Assembly (NCBI GenBank): GCA_036874045.1
Contig: JAZBRI010000003.1
Location: 2,120,501 to 2,184,500 of the forward strand
DNA length: 64,000 bases
Origin: Cymodocea nodosa
Lineage: Eukaryota; Streptophyta; Magnoliopsida; Alismatales; Cymodoceaceae
Direction of reading: 5' to 3'
Part shown: one piece after another, positions 37,801 to 49,800 of the stretch
How the letters are laid out: every line of letters begins with the position of its first letter
Numbering within the stretch: the first letter of the stretch is position 1
The notes under the pieces: generated by a model
What the model saw: the letters and a program-made list of their open reading frames with translations, nothing else
Database searches by the model: none
What the model was told of the DNA's origin: nothing
Translations under genes and position numbers: made by a program

Positions 37801-40800
37801 ACTACATCCAAAATTTAATTATGAAAGGAATTATTTGTACTCCTTATACTCTTTCGTTTGAGGAGTTTGCTGATATTCTTACTAAAAGGATGAGTTATGA
37901 GATCTTAGATAGTCTTTGTAACAAGATGGAAATGATAAATATATATTGTCTCACTTGTGTGATGTGTTAGTTATGTAGGTTAGTAAAGTTGGGTAATTGG
38001 ATATCTGTTTATGGATTCATTTAACCCCTCTATATATACTTTGAATTATCTCTTCTCTTCACTAATGCAACATAATCATTTGTGTTTAATCCTAATCTCA
38101 ACCACAACTTTATTGTCTCAATACTGTTTGGTATGGGTGCATGTAAGGATATGAGTGTGTGTACAGCCTTTTCAGTCAGCTTACAAGTTTACCATGATGC
38201 TATCTTATAAATTAGGTCTCAGCCCATTTTTATTTTAAAAAAATAGCTTATTGGTTACATGGGTAAGGAGGTAGCTCTTTGTATTTGATTGGATATAAAT
38301 GTGATTTTTTTAATTTTAAATGAATACAAATAAAATGGTTTTGTGGAAAAATACATATATCTCTATTATCATCGTTAATTTTCTCAGTTATTTAAAACAA
38401 TGTTTCAATACATGTAACGGATGCAACTTGGATTGCATCTTACACAATTAAAACATGAGCGTTTAAACAGGCTGGTGATGAAAACACGAAATGAAGCTTA
38501 AAAATTGTAAAACAAGTCTTTAATAAACATATATAGAATTCATAAAGCATATTTTCATCCTGGAACACTTGATAAAGATTTAACATTCATGTAAGAATTG
38601 AAGATATTGAGACAGAATCAGGTGAATATATATTCATCAAGAAATAAACTAAAAGATGTTATGCATTTAATAACCATACAAAATATGAAAAAAGACAAAA
38701 GAATTAATTAAAAAGCAATAACAAACAAACAATAGTAGAAAAAAGCAATGTATTCATATTAACAATATCCACAATAAGAATATCATCAAAAACAGCAAAA
38801 AATTAGAGCGATCATAGCTATTCCCATAACAATGATTTGCACCAATAAATAATTCATTTCTACCTTTTTTTCAAACCTTTTATGATTTGTATCAAAAAAT
38901 ATGATTTGGATTGAACAATTTAATACTAATGTCTTAAAAAACAATCTGATAGAAACAAAATAGGTAGAAGTACAGGGGGGATCATTGACCAGATGGTGGT
39001 TCCTTGAAATGGTCTGCTAGGATGGAAGAACATTGTTTTTTGCTTCTGCATGGCAGTTGCTTTAGATCTCCTATCACATATAGACCAGCAGAAGCATCAA
39101 GACCATGCATTATACTCTGCTGAGCACTGGTGTTGAAAAAGGGGCCAGAGGGTTGACAATGAAGATGAAGAAGAGGAAAAATGAAACAATGAGTAAAAGC
39201 AGAGAGTTTACTTGAATAATTTAATACTAATGTCTTAAAAATATGTAGAAGAACAGGGGAGGAGAGAAATGTGTTTGCTAGTTTTTTTTTAAGCCCTTAA
39301 ATAGGTATATGGATCCACTTATAAGATTTAGGTATATGGATCTATTAATTTTGACATGTTACACACTTCTGTCATGATACAAAATGGCCATGTTCTAATA
39401 AAAATACGGTTTTGTTGAATTGTATGTGGAATTTGTGTGATATGTTGTTTCTTCTTGAAACAAAATGGTCTCATCAATTATGTGTGTAACATGTCTGTGT
39501 AAGTGCATTACATGGCTGTGTGAAATTGTATAACACTTTGTTTCTTCTTGAAGCAGAATGGTCTCATCAATTATATGTGCAATTTTCATTTAAATGTCTG
39601 CACTAGTTGTGTTTTGAAACTCTGGTTTATAATAATAGAAACTTTGGTGGAAAAGGGGGTGAACTTTCGTGCCACCTCTTGGTGGTTATAGGTTTAAATA
39701 CTAGGAATAGACTATTTTTTGCTGACTCTACCTTGGGGGAGATTTGGGTACTGGTTCCCGTTTTAGAAATCCTGGAGAAAGATCCCTAAGAGTACTGAAT
39801 TTTATGTTTAAAACCAGCAATTAATTGAAAAAAATTCAGGCAAACTATAATAGTTCGGGAATTACGACAAAATCAATTATTTGAAGATAATGATTACAGT
39901 TGTATTCATTAATTGCAATATGTTTACAGAATTATCGTTTTTTTAAAACTCTAGCCTGGGGAATTATTGCATCATTTTGATTCTTAAGGCATCAGCACCG
40001 CTGAGTTCCATGTAGTTTTTTGCTCTAGTTTTCCTCTCTATTTCTGGAAAGCATTTAGTTAAAATTGCCGTGGATGGTAACTACCGCTGTAGGAGTGTTG
40101 CCCATTGATTCAAAAAGAATAATTTCAGTCCATTTTGTGTCGTACAATTGGGTAAGCGAGTACCATTGTCATGAGAATGGAAAATTTTTATTGTAATAAA
40201 TAGTCTAGGAATCTATATAGTTTGTGTGCATTTCATGTTAATACTATCAATAATGTAGTAGGTTGATTATCTTTTACAGATAGACATTCCTACACGTGTT
40301 GTTGACTATGTTGCTAGTTTAACCTGTTATAAACTTTGCAGCCACTCATGGTCAAAATATTTGTTCCACTTTTCTTCACCATGATGTTTGATGTGAAAGA
40401 CGGAAAAGGGGAGCATCTGCGGAATACATTCTTGGACTCACTTGCGTGTATCTCTGGTCAGATGCAGTGGAGGGCTTATTATCACTTACTGCTTAGATGT
40501 TTCCGGGAGATGGTTTTAAAGCCTGACAAACAAAAATTCCTGCTTCGATTGATATGCTCCATCTTGGATAACTTCCATTTCTATGCTAATGACTCTGATT
40601 GTGTTCAAGTGCAACATGATATTGTAAATCATCGTGAAGATCTTGATTCCAGCAATACAATGATGAATAAAATGCCTCATGTCTGTGCTGAAATTGAAGA
40701 AAAGCTGCAAAATACCCTTCTCCCTAGAATAATGAAGTTATTAGATTTAGACACTGAGAGTTTAAATGTTAATGCAAGCCTTGTTGCTTTGAAAGCTCTC

Positions 40801-43800
40801 AAGTTGCTAGGAAGAGATACAATGGAAGTGCATCTTCCGAGCATCATTCATCGCATTTCAAATTTTTTGAAAAATAGATTGGAAAGTATACGGGATGAAG
40901 CAAGATCTGCTTTAGTTCTTTGTGTCAAGGAGCTGGGACTTGTGCACTTGCAAGACATTATTAGAGTGGTGATGACAACTCTAAAGAGAGGGTTTGAGCT
41001 GCATGTTCTGGGATACACCCTCAATTTCCTTTTAGGCAAGTGTCTGGCCCATCCTTCAGTTGGAATTTTAGATTACTGTTTGGAGGACATTCTCTCGATC
41101 ACATTTAATGATATTCTTGGAGATGTTGCATTGGAGAAAGAGGTAGATAAGATTGCCTCTAAAATGAAAGAAACTCGAAAAAGGTTATCATTTGAAACAA
41201 TCAAATTGGTTTCGCAAAATATTTCATTCAAAACACATGCTATAAAATTGTTGTCACATGTAAAAGTTCATCTTCAAAAGTCCGTGACTGCAAAGGTGAA
41301 AGCCAAACTGGAAAATATTCTGCATAGCATTGCGTCTGGTATAAAATGCAATCCATCTGCTGATAAGGAGGACGTGCTGATTTTTGTTTATGGGCTCATT
41401 AATGATGTTGTTACCATGGAAAATTTTAAAGTAAATAATATATCAGCATGCAAAAATAATGAAAAGTTTAGCCATGAAATAGCTGATGGTGGGAATGCAT
41501 TGGTTTCGTTTGGACATGGACTACAAAGCTCTCATCTTATTATCGTTTTTGCCCTTGAAGTTTTAAATAATTGCTTGAAGAGTATGAAATTGGACAAGGA
41601 AGATATGCAGTTGTTGTCAATGTTAGATCCCTTTATCAAACTTTTGAAAGTCTGCTTGAGTTCGAAGTATGAAGATGTTTTGTCAGCTACATTCAAATGC
41701 CTTGGTGTACTCATAAGACTTCCTTTACCGACTGTTGATCTTTATGCTGATGAAATCAAGCTTTTGATATTGGATATTGCCCAAAAGGCACCAAACACTA
41801 ACAGTATGCTTATACAATCTTGTTTGAAGTTGCTTACTGTTATTCTGAGTAAAATTTCATTGTCAAATGATCATCTTCGCATGGTCATTCAATTCCCACT
41901 GTTTATTGATCTCCAAGCAAACGCTTCTCCAGTTGCCCTTTCCCTCTTAAAGCAAATAGTTTCAAGAAAATTGGCAGTTCCAGAACTCTATGATGTTGTC
42001 TCCAGAGTATCAGAATTGATGGTTTCCAGTCAGTCGGAGCCAATCCGTAAGAAGTGCAGTCATATTTTATTGAAGTTTCTTTTGGATTATCCACTTTCTG
42101 AAAAGCACAGGCAACAACGTTTGAATTTCTTCCTTGCAAATCTCAGGCAAGTAACTGAATAAAACACACTTGTCTTTTTTGGTCAATACTTCACTGTATA
42201 CTTTGCTAACTTGATGAATCTTTCTTCAGCTATGTGCATGCTTCTGGAAGAGAAGCTGTGCTTGAAATGCTTAATGCAATCCTTGTTAAATTTCCAAAAC
42301 GGGAAGTGGATGGTCATGCCCAAACAATCTTCCTTCATTTGGTTGTTTGCTTGGCAAACGAGCGTGATACAAAAGTTGCATCGATGGTTTCTGTGGTTAT
42401 AAAACAGTTGATGACTCGTACAAGCAAAAGTGGAAATCAACGGATCTTGGAGCACACATTTTCTTGGTATAAAAGTGGAAGACATCATTTGTGGGGTGCC
42501 GCAGCACAGGTAATTTTTAGTTCTTATTATGTTATTTTCCTTCTATCTAGATAAGCTTGTTTGTATTAATATGGCTTGCTAGTAAAGCATGTTCTTCTGT
42601 TAACAACAGTTTCTAAAAGCAGGAAAACACCATTTAAACTCATTGAAATTTTTATATTATACATTTTGATTCACATTTTTACTGCCTGTATGCAGGGTTA
42701 AATGCTTTTCAAAGCAGTTGTTTTTGGTTCCTTTTTATCGTCTTGTTATCATGGACTAATATGACCTTGGTATTTGTTTGTTTAGTTATGTATGTTGCTT
42801 GTTTAATGTATGTTTTTGAATTAAATTGCTTGTGGTTTAATGATAATCATGCCTTATGTTGAATGATAATTACTTGTATAGAAGTTATGTATTTTAAATT
42901 AATTGATGGTTGTTTTATGCTATGTAAATTGATGAGTAAGAGTGGTGGTACGTGTGTAATGCATTTTTTGATTCTCATTTTTGTAGAAACTAATTTTGAA
43001 GTTTGAAAGTTCCCATTTTTCAAATAGATCTGGTGATGTTAGCAATTGTTGAAGCCTTTTGGCTATTTGGAATACAATATTACGAACAATGTCTTCCTTC
43101 ATCTAATTTAATTTATTAGCTAATTAATATATACTGAAAGTTCCATTGGTTGATGAAATTAACGTTGCTTTCTAGAGAAGTTGATTAACAGTGTATTATT
43201 TGATTCCAATTAATGTTAGTTTTAGTTAGGTGCAATTATAGTTTTCTTACCTTCATATATTTAGTGATTACACACCGATAGTGTTGGTGGATAAAAATAA
43301 AATAGGAACTAATTCTAGGCTAGGGTTATGGAATGGAGTCCAAGGGTCTTAGAAGTTGGTGTTTGGTAATTATTACTGGGACCAACTTGTTTTAAAAAAG
43401 TTTTTATTTCCATTTAACTTCAATTTTTTTGCCAACTTCTCTTTTATGCATAACATGTTTTCGTATTTATTCCAAAAGGTGTGGGGGAAATGGTGGAATG
43501 TCTAGGTGAAGGGAATGGAGGGGGCATACAGAGATCAGTGGAATCTTTGTCAGAGGTTTACTATTTGTCAGTGGAGACTGTATTAGTCCATCTGATGCTT
43601 GGTAAGGAACCATCAAGCATGGAAATGTAAGGATCCAAGGGAGTAGTGATGTTGACTGGGACATGGGAGTCATGCTTTTATTTGTAGGGTAACTTTTCCT
43701 TAATGAAGTGAATGAACAAAGATTATTCCCTAAAATAAAAGTTGATGGAGCAAGGAGGTAAATGCCATTTTGATTTTTTTTTGGGTGGTTGAGATTGCGT

Positions 43801-46800
43801 GCATTGTGGAATGTAGTTAGAATGAGTCAAAGTCCTTGACTAGCTCAAATATTTGGTTTGTTAGACTTCCCTATTTGCCAAGGACTCTTGACTAATGGTT
43901 GACTTGTTACTGAGGCATGAAAACTCGATGGTACATCAAGCATATATTTAACAAAATTTCTTAGCGTTCATTCCCAATTCTACATGGCATGAAGTGATCT
44001 TGGGGAAGGAATACCTATAATTATCAAGACAGGCGCCTAGGCATGATTTGGCCAGATTTGACTTCCTTGCCTTGCCTTGTTTAAGGGTATTTTCCATCAG
44101 TTTTTTTAATGAAATATATATATTTCAAGGTTTTCTAAGGCTTTTCATTGAAACATATTTAGGTTATATATTTTTTGGTGGAAAAATATGATGATTTAGC
44201 TTTTGACCTTTTGGCAGCAAACACTAATTTTAGGAAAAAAGAGGAATATTTAATTACATTTATAAGTGATTCAAATGTTAGTTAAATATTTTTTTGCTTA
44301 CTAGGAAAATAGATCAAAGAATTTGTAGAGATTTACGGTTATTTTAAAAGAAAACTTAACAACATAACATAGGTTATTAGTGTTAATATCAAAATTAAAA
44401 AGATGACTAAAGTACTTAAGAACTCATGAAATATGTAGAGGAATTTAAAAGGGGAAAGTGATATTTAAAGATAACTTTTTAAAAGAAAGAATATGGTGAT
44501 TAGATGTAGAGACAAATAAACTTTGAAATAAAATAATCATTTGTATTAAAAAAGATAGCTAAGGAAATTTTATGAGAGTTTAGTGGGGTAGTTCCATCTG
44601 GTAAAGAAAATTAGTGGTAAAATGATTATATACAAAAAATAATAAGAGAAGCGAAAAAATATTATTAAATTTATGATGAATTTAGAAAGTAGGAAAATTT
44701 AAAGAAGTATAAGTTAGCAAAATGGAATGTTAAGAACTTTGTTAGTGAAGTTATAATAAAGCCTATAAGGAACTTTATAATAATTTGAACACAAAATAAG
44801 GAAGAAATAAAATATATAAATTGACTAAGGCTAAAGAAAGAAAATCTAGAGATTTAAGTTATGTGTATTGAAGACAAGGATGATAGAGTTTTGGTAAAAG
44901 AAAATGAAATAAAAGATAGATAATAGAGAGGTCTTACTTGTAAAGTTTGGGTAACAGTACAAAGGATATAAATTATATTTATTGTAAAAGAATTAGTAAT
45001 TTAGAGGTGAAAAAAATCGTTAAGAAAATGAAATGTGGGATAATTATTGGACTAGATGCTATTCCATTTGATGTGTGGAAGTGTATGGGTTAAGTGGTTA
45101 ACTAAATTTCTTAATATAATTTTAAAGACAAAAAAAATTTCAAATGAATGGAAAAAGAGTTCTTTAATACCTATATTTAAAAAGAAGAGAGACATACAGA
45201 ATTGTAATAATTATCGTGGTCTTAAATAATGAGTCATGTTATAAAATTAAGAGAAAGGATAATTAAGCAAAGACTGAGGCATGTAACTCAAATGATAAAA
45301 AATCAATTTAGGTTTATATTAGGTTGCTCAAAAATGGAAGTTGTTTATTTACTTAGATCACAAGTAGAAAATTTTGGAGTTAAGAAAATGGTCCTCCATA
45401 TGTTTTTCATTGATTTATAACAAGCTTATGATAAAACACATAGAAACTTATTGTAAGAGGTTTTTAAAGGAGAACAAGTACTTTTTGGCTATATTGATAT
45501 TATAAAAGACATCTATGAGAGAGCACTTGTTAGTGTTAAAATTATAGGACGTGAAATTACAGAATTTTCAATAAATAGTTTTTTCAATTAATTCATTGGC
45601 AAGTTATTTCATTTCTAAATTGCTCCTTTAGAATTATCTTAAAGTTCTCTACACCATAAAACTACGTTATTGGTGATTTATCATCGATTTTTCTGATGTG
45701 AGACTATTCACCTCAATACTCTCTCGCAAGTGCAGCTTAGTTGGCCTTTTCACTCTTACACCGGACCATTCAGTGGGGGGCCCCCACACCTACATGTGTC
45801 TTACAAATAGTGTACGAACTTATTTTTTGATACTATTTTGGAATCCTCTGCATCATAAAACTATGTGGCTGGTGAGAGGGTACACTACTATGTTATAGAT
45901 TGATGATTTATCATCAGTTTTTTTGATGTGAGATTATTCACCTCAACAAATTATGATTGAATACATAGTAATATCAGCAACACTTTTGTTGCTTTTCAAA
46001 TATGTTAGATCATCTCTATAAGTTTGTTCATTACCCGATGCTACATAACCAAGATTGATTGTATGATGGGATTGGTAATAAGGAAATCATCAGATGGTTA
46101 CAAGATCCCTAGAAGTCAAACATAGATAGTTGGGATCTATTATGCAAAAATGGGGAAATTAGGATAGATGTTATGTGTAGACTTAAAGTGGCTTGTTCTT
46201 TATAAAAAGTATTTATGTTGGCTGGGTAAAGTGTAAAAATGATCGTGGAGTAATGTGTGATAAAAGAATATCTCTGAAATTAAAAGGTAAATGAAATTCT
46301 TATAAAACATTCACATATGCAACTTTATGATAGAGTATTGAATTGTTACAAGTTATGAAGGAAATGTCTTTATGTGATGCTGTTGTAAATATCATGTCAT
46401 ACTGATAATATTTCTCCATCATTCATGTTCTTGTTGCTAGCTCTGTCCTGGAAAATTTAAAAAAAAGGTAGTTTGTTCTTTGCTTTGCCTGTGAAAGCTC
46501 CTCCAACAGAAAGCTGATTGTCTTTGTATAACTGATGTATATGGGAATTTATACTTGTATTAGAACCATTTTATGTTTGCTATCTGTTGGACCTTTGATT
46601 GCACGAGTGCGTGGTTCTTTGATTTTTTTAACCACAATTTAACTTATCCCTAGGTTCTAGCTTTGCTAGTAGTAACTTACAAAGATGGACTACAAGATAA
46701 ATCCTATGAACTACTGCAAGTGACAAAAGATGTCCTCACTGCATGCCTTGGTGTGTCACCGAGTAATAAGCAAGAATCTTCATGTACATCTCCATTTGAA

Positions 46801-49800
46801 AAAGGTGCCTTCTACTCACTCAACATGTTGGAGAAGCTGCTATTTCAATTTCCAGATCTCTATTCAGATCCCATTTTTGAGGTTTGAATGACTTTTAGCC
46901 CTGATTTCTTCCTGAGCTATAAACAGTTTTCTTTATTTTCCTAATTGTAATTTGTTGATTTCTAATAAGCTATTGATGTGTCTATGTCTTCTTCATATTT
47001 TAGGTAAAATACGGAGTGACAAGAATTGTGCATTTTCATGCTGTTCCACCAAAATAATGGCTTTTATGCAACCTACATTTGTTTTGTAAATGTCTACACG
47101 CAAAAGTGTTTCTTCAAAATGTTTGCAAAAAAAGTCTAAAGCCTTAAATGTTTTATATGAAGAGTGATCAGTGGTTTGCATGGTAAAATAACAACTATAG
47201 GCACACTTGTCTTTCTCCTGATTTTATCCAACGCTTGACTTGTCAGAATTAGTACCCAACTAAGCAGGTCCATTATCATTCATACCCTAAGCCACGGGTA
47301 GGCTGCCTTTAGCGATTTTCCCCCTACTAATTTATCTTACCTTTATTTTAAGCGATGTCCCTGATTTGTTTATAGGGTAGAGGATCAAAATAACCAAAGG
47401 CCCACCAAAAATAAAATCAAAGAAAATGATTAAACAATTCAAAACGAAAGATCCCTAACTTGAGGCCTTCCTTGCACTTGGAATGCCCCTTTTATCCGGC
47501 ATCCAAGCTCCCTTAGCTTTCATAGGTAATTTTGTTGCATTTTTGAAGACTCTGCTACCTCTCTTCTTGACTCTACTTTTCTCTGGTGCATCTGTAGTAT
47601 TATTCCCTTCCCGGAAGATGTTATATGAATCAAAAAGTTCATTTGATCTCATGTGGAGTTTGCCTGCCAATGCTACAGCTTCCTTCTTGCAACATTTCCA
47701 TTACCTCTTTTAAGTTTATTTCCATCTCCAGTGCTTCAAGAGTTCTAGTTGGCAGTGCAGCTGAAGGTCTTCATGAAGAGCTTTAATTTTTGCCATCAGC
47801 CCAGAGGGAGCTTCATACCTACTAGCAAATGCTGCCACTAGTCCCCCTCCCCTATCTTTAAGAATGCCTTCTCCAACTTGATGATCTACTATCCATGTAT
47901 CATCTGAATAAAACTTGAGATGATTTTCCGTTGGCTTTTTCCTACTCACCCACAAATAATTTGATTTATGCTGATATACACTATTCAAGCCATTCTTCTC
48001 AAGGACGCTTTGCTCTTTTTTTATTTTTATAAGATAGTTTAATGGCTGTTTTCGAAAAAGTGTATATAGCTTGTTCCAACCTTCATTTGATGATAGTGAA
48101 AGAGCCCTTTCTATTCCCATACTTGACAATACATCATTCTTTCCATCTCTCTCAAAGCATGTTACGATTTTGCCCAAGGTTGCATCACCATTCTTTTTAC
48201 CTTTCACCTGGATATTTTGGCTAATCAGATCCCTCCAGTGATCCTTGTCAGAAATATTTGTTGCAAAGATTCTTTCGAACTAAGTTCTACAAGAGGTAGC
48301 CTATTCACCTTCATAGAAATGGTGATAGTTTTACCCTGAGTCTTTATTTTGGGTGCAGCAACAGCAAGTGAAGGTCAAGTGAATTCCATTGCTTTTTACA
48401 TTCTCATCTGTAGGGAGACCCTTCAACTATAATCTCCAAAGGAAAAATGAGATCTTAGTAGGAATTTTCCTGTGCCATATTCCTTTGTTCCATGTCACCA
48501 TCTTGTGCTTCTTCCTTGTGGCCTCTTATGCTGTTTTGATTGTAACTTTGCTGTTTTTCGTCCAGATCCACCTATACTTGTCGTCTTCTTCATTTATGTT
48601 ATCCAAGGCAGATAGAATCTCTTCCTGGAGGGTGATAGGCAGGTGCATCTCTTTCAGCATATCCTTGTTCCAACTTCTGCAATGGTCAATTGTTCCTTAG
48701 TTCTTCCTGTACTATCTAGATCCACTAGTATGATGCTTGGAATCCATCTTCCTTACCATAAACTGACATTTCCTTTCCCTCAGATGCTTTTCAATTTCTC
48801 CTCAAGCTTTCCTCAAATTTTTCGATCTAGCAGGCTCCTTGTTAGTTCTATAGGCGATATCAAGTCACCCATGAATAAATTTCATTTGCTTGGACTGCTT
48901 GGATTTCTGTCATCTACCTCATCGCCATTTTCATCCTGAGAGCTACCATGAGCTTCTACAAGCTCCTAATGTCCAAACCTCCTGAAGAGGTCTGTGGCTT
49001 TTTCCAAATTTAGCCAGTGACTCTATCTTGAGTTCCTTCCCAAAGAAAAGTTGCCATTTTCTGTTGGATCATTTGAAGCATTCTTGTAGTAATGTCAAAC
49101 ATACTCATGGTGTGTATAAGAATGCTAGAAAGCACATGCTTTATGTGAATGTGTCTTCCTCCTGGGCTAAGAAGCTTTCTTTTTCAACCTTCCAGCCTAG
49201 CTTGAATCTTCCTCAACAGCTCTTCAAAGTACTGACAATTGGACTTCCCTTTGAAGATTTGACATCCCAAATACATAAAGGTAATTTCCCCTTTTTTTAA
49301 CCCTGTGATACTGGAGATCATGTCACAACAATGTTGCAGCATGCTTTTAGGAGTTATGAATAAGCTTTTAGCTCTATTGAAATTTTTTCCTAGACACCCA
49401 TTGGTAATTATTCAGAAATGTCATAACGTTTTCTTCTGATTGTTTCCACCCATTCAAGAATAGCAAAACGTCATTGGCAAAAAGAACATGGAAAATTTTC
49501 ATTCTCTCCGTGCCTACCATGTAAGGAATAATTTGATTTGTTGATTGTAATCTCTCTATGCCTCTACTTAAAATTTTCTCAGCCAAAATGAATGGGCTAG
49601 GGGGAAAGTGGGTCTCCTTGTCTAGGACGTCATACAACATCTTCCATTCAAGTTTGTCATTTGCATTTTTCATGTCTAATTTCAGAATGATGTTTCCTCC
49701 TTTGGCTCCTTTGTCTACTTTTTGCACCAGTTTGTCTTACCCGGTTAATCTGCAGAATCAGCCCAACTCTTGTTGGACTGGTTGAATTGGTGGGTTTGCT

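Larger units (their letters stand above)
32268..40341 (+). other. UTP20 intron 25 (8.1 kb) with a Copia element
   Basis: GT-AG, phase 0. A decayed Copia retrotransposon fills 33630-38106. The stretch 32290-33630 is AT-rich and includes a possible LTR-type fragment near 33220-33600. The stretch 38110-40330 is AT-rich with a 92-base-spaced direct repeat near 39447 and no protein signal. Confidence 0.8.
42510..46653 (+). other. UTP20 intron 27 (4.1 kb) with a split RTE element
   Basis: GT-AG, phase 0. The part 42510-43980 is AT-rich with nothing recognised. Near 44023 begins a repeat with CGCCTAGGC. 44690-46330 carries an RTE-type LINE interrupted by an LTR-like insertion at about 45560-46110. 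The rest to 46653 is unremarkable. Confidence 0.75.

Noticed and set aside
47455..47713. Opposed ORFs at 47455-47713 as a novel gene
   Set aside because: They lie in the 3' part of the antisense LINE remnant in intron 28 and show no separate protein signal.
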